From assembly GCA_030151565.1 (NCBI GenBank), contig JASLDM010000124.1, positions 1-7,725 on the forward strand: a stretch of 7,725 nucleotides of DNA, given 5' to 3'. Each line of letters opens with the position of its first letter. The first letter of the stretch is position 1. Below the pieces are notes generated by a model that saw only the letters and a program-made list of their open reading frames with translations, was not told the origin of the DNA and did no database searches. The stretch comes from Flavobacterium sp. Its GTDB lineage: Bacteria > Bacteroidota > Bacteroidia > Flavobacteriales > Flavobacteriaceae. Of this stretch, positions 6,326 to 7,725 are shown piece by piece. Made by a program: the position numbers and the translations under genes.

Positions 6326-7354
6326 ATGATTAAAAATGATTTATTCTTAAGAGCCTTAAAAGGAGAAACAGTAGAAAGACCACCTGTGTGGATGATGCGT
6401 CAAGCAGGAAGATATTTACCAGAGTTTCGTGCCTTACGAGATAAATATGATTTTTTTACACGTTGTAGAATGCCTGAGATTGCGGCTGAAATTACAGTAC
6501 AACCAATTCGTATTGTAAAACCAGATGCGGCAATTTTATTCTCAGATATTTTAGTCGTACCACAAGCGATGAATATTGATGTAGAAATGAAACCAGGTGT
6601 TGGACCGTGGGTACCTAACCCTATTCGTTCTGCAAAAGATGTTGAGCAAGTGATTGTTCCTAATATTGAAGAGACATTAGGATATGTAATGGATGCTATT
6701 AAAGTAACGAAGGAAATGTTGAATGATGAGGTGCCATTGATTGGATTCGCTGGTTCTCCTTGGACTATCTTTTGTTATGCAGTAGAAGGAAAAGGTTCTA
6801 AGAGCTTTGATTTAGCAAAAGGATTCTGTTTTTCTGACCCTGTTGCAGCACATACATTGTTACAAAAAATTACAGATACTACAATTTTATACTTAAAAGA
6901 AAAAGTAAAAGCAGGGGTAAACGCTGTTCAGATTTTTGACTCTTGGGGTGGAATGTTGTCTCCGGTTGACTATCAAGAATTTTCTTGGAGATATATTAAT
7001 CAAATTGTAGAGGCGTTATCAGAGATTACTCCTGTTATCGTTTTTGGTAAAGGATGTTGGTTCGCGCTTCCTGAAATGGCAAAATCTAAAGCATCTGCAT
7101 TAGGAGTTGATTGGACTTGTAGCCCACAAAATGCTCGTTTGTTTACAGGTGGAGATATTACTTTACAAGGAAACTTTGACCCAAGTCGCTTAATGTCGCC
7201 AATTCCTACTATCAAAAAGATGGTACACGAAATGATTGATGCATTCGGAAAAGATAAATATATCGTGAATTTAGGACACGGTATCTTACCTCATATCCCT
7301 GTTGACCACGCAAAAGCTTTTATCGAAGCTGTGAAAGAATACGAACAGAAATAA
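6326..7354 (+). CDS. hemE: Uroporphyrinogen decarboxylase
   Basis: HemE removes the carboxyl groups of the four acetate side chains of uroporphyrinogen III to give coproporphyrinogen III, without a cofactor, as a cytoplasmic TIM-barrel dimer. The 342 residues match the family. Signature sequences are RPPVWMMRQAGRYLPEF (18-34, with R25 and R29 binding substrate carboxylates), the catalytic aspartate in FSDIL (D74), FAGSPWTIFCYAVEG (141-155, Y151), FDSWGGMLSP (204-213) and NLGHGILP (315-322, H318). It follows hemD by a 37-nt spacer, the largest gap in the block, with AAAGG just upstream of the ATG as the clearest Shine-Dalgarno-like element in the window, though very close to the start. No promoter box is visible in the spacer. 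The gene ends with tandem stops (TAATAA) and a terminator. Confidence 0.98.
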   Translation: MIKNDLFLRALKGETVERPPVWMMRQAGRYLPEFRALRDKYDFFTRCRMPEIAAEITVQPIRIVKPDAAILFSDILVVPQAMNIDVEMKPGVGPWVPNPIRSAKDVEQVIVPNIEETLGYVMDAIKVTKEMLNDEVPLIGFAGSPWTIFCYAVEGKGSKSFDLAKGFCFSDPVAAHTLLQKITDTTILYLKEKVKAGVNAVQIFDSWGGMLSPVDYQEFSWRYINQIVEALSEITPVIVFGKGCWFALPEMAKSKASALGVDWTCSPQNARLFTGGDITLQGNFDPSRLMSPIPTIKKMVHEMIDAFGKDKYIVNLGHGILPHIPVDHAKAFIEAVKEYEQK

Positions 7355-7363
7355 TAAATATAA

Positions 7364-7406
7364 ACAGAAAGGTTTACGAGTTAATTGTAAACTTTTCTGT
7401 CTTTTT
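7364..7406 (+). terminator. Intrinsic terminator after hemE
   Basis: ACAGAAAGGTTTAC (7364-7377) pairs with GTAAACTTTTCTGT (7387-7400) in a 14-bp stem with one G-U wobble (7371 with 7393). The 9-nt loop can close further by a G-U and an A-U pair. A run of five T follows at 7402-7406. It begins 10 nt after the hemE stop codon, so it marks the end of the hemA-hemC-hemD-hemE transcript. The T tract is short and the stem AT-rich, so termination may be partial. Confidence 0.85.
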
Positions 7407-7420
7407 ATACCATATCGTTT

Positions 7421-7725
7421 ATGCTAAATAAAGGAATAAAAAGTGAAGAAGATAGACGTATTGAGTCTATCGTTATGAAATTGTCGTCTATTGGTTTTGT
7501 ACCTGATGACAAAAAAGTTATGGAAGACTTAGATGAGGAGTTGAAAAAAGTAGGGTTGAGTTATGAACATATGTTGACAATGACAGATAAGGAATTAGCA
7601 CAACATTTACATCGACTTAATTTTGCTTGGGATAAAATGGAGCAATTTGCAGATATTTTAGTTCAATGGGCTAAAAAAGAGGTTGCTTTAAAGCCAAAAG
7701 CAAAGGCTGTCTATCAATATATTCA
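7421..7725 (+). CDS. Hypothetical protein, N-terminal part (cut by right window edge)
   Basis: An open frame starts at ATG 7421 (MLNKGIKSEEDRRIES) and continues for 101 codons to the window edge without a stop. I do not recognise a family. The visible part is charged, predominantly helical in appearance and has no membrane segment or signal peptide: residues such as KKVMEDLDEELKKVGLSY and MTDKELAQHLHRLNFAWDKM look like amphipathic helices. Codon use resembles the neighbouring genes, and the frame has the composition of a real protein, so I consider it coding. It starts 14 nt after the hemE terminator with no separate promoter visible, so it may be expressed by read-through of the haem operon or from a promoter inside the hemE 3' region. 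A haem-related role cannot be inferred from position alone. Confidence 0.75.
   Translation, partial: MLNKGIKSEEDRRIESIVMKLSSIGFVPDDKKVMEDLDEELKKVGLSYEHMLTMTDKELAQHLHRLNFAWDKMEQFADILVQWAKKEVALKPKAKAVYQYI

Noticed and set aside
1..7725. Mobile elements, CRISPR arrays, tRNA/rRNA genes, phage or defence genes
   Set aside because: No terminal repeats, regularly spaced repeats, transposase motifs, tRNA-like cloverleafs or rRNA segments were seen; codon use looks even across the window.

Overview
The window is a haem (tetrapyrrole) biosynthesis locus from what looks like a member of the Bacteroidota, most likely Flavobacteriaceae. The support is AT-rich DNA, very compact gene spacing, mostly weak or absent Shine-Dalgarno sequences, upstream matches to the Bacteroidota -7 promoter box TAnnTTTG, and protein features typical of that group. 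The genus cannot be named from sequence reading alone.

The locus is two divergent gene blocks around a 231-bp intergenic region (3209-3439). Leftward on the minus strand lie an AraC-family regulator (2336-3208), ferrochelatase hemH (1316-2332), a HemJ-type protoporphyrinogen oxidase (771-1313), and the N-terminal half of a membrane sensor histidine kinase that runs off the left edge (1-771). These genes are 2-3 nt apart or overlap by 1 nt, so they look like one transcription unit. Rightward on the plus strand lie hemA (3440-4699), hemC (4692-5621), hemD (5623-6288) and hemE (6326-7354), again almost without gaps. A strong intrinsic terminator follows at 7364-7406. A gene of unknown function starts 14 nt after it and runs off the right edge.

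Together the rightward block covers glutamyl-tRNA reduction (C5 pathway entry), hydroxymethylbilane synthesis, ring closure to uroporphyrinogen III, and decarboxylation to coproporphyrinogen III. The leftward block covers the last two steps, protoporphyrinogen oxidation and iron insertion. The genes for glutamate-1-semialdehyde aminomutase (hemL), porphobilinogen synthase (hemB) and coproporphyrinogen oxidase (hemF/hemN) are not in this window and must be elsewhere.

Most of this is ordinary housekeeping biology and I see no clearly new system. The points most worth a second look are the AraC-type regulator and sensor kinase transcribed with the terminal haem genes, a five-cysteine insert in the ferrochelatase, a pair of adjacent palindromes in the divergent control region, and a terminator placed directly against the next start codon.
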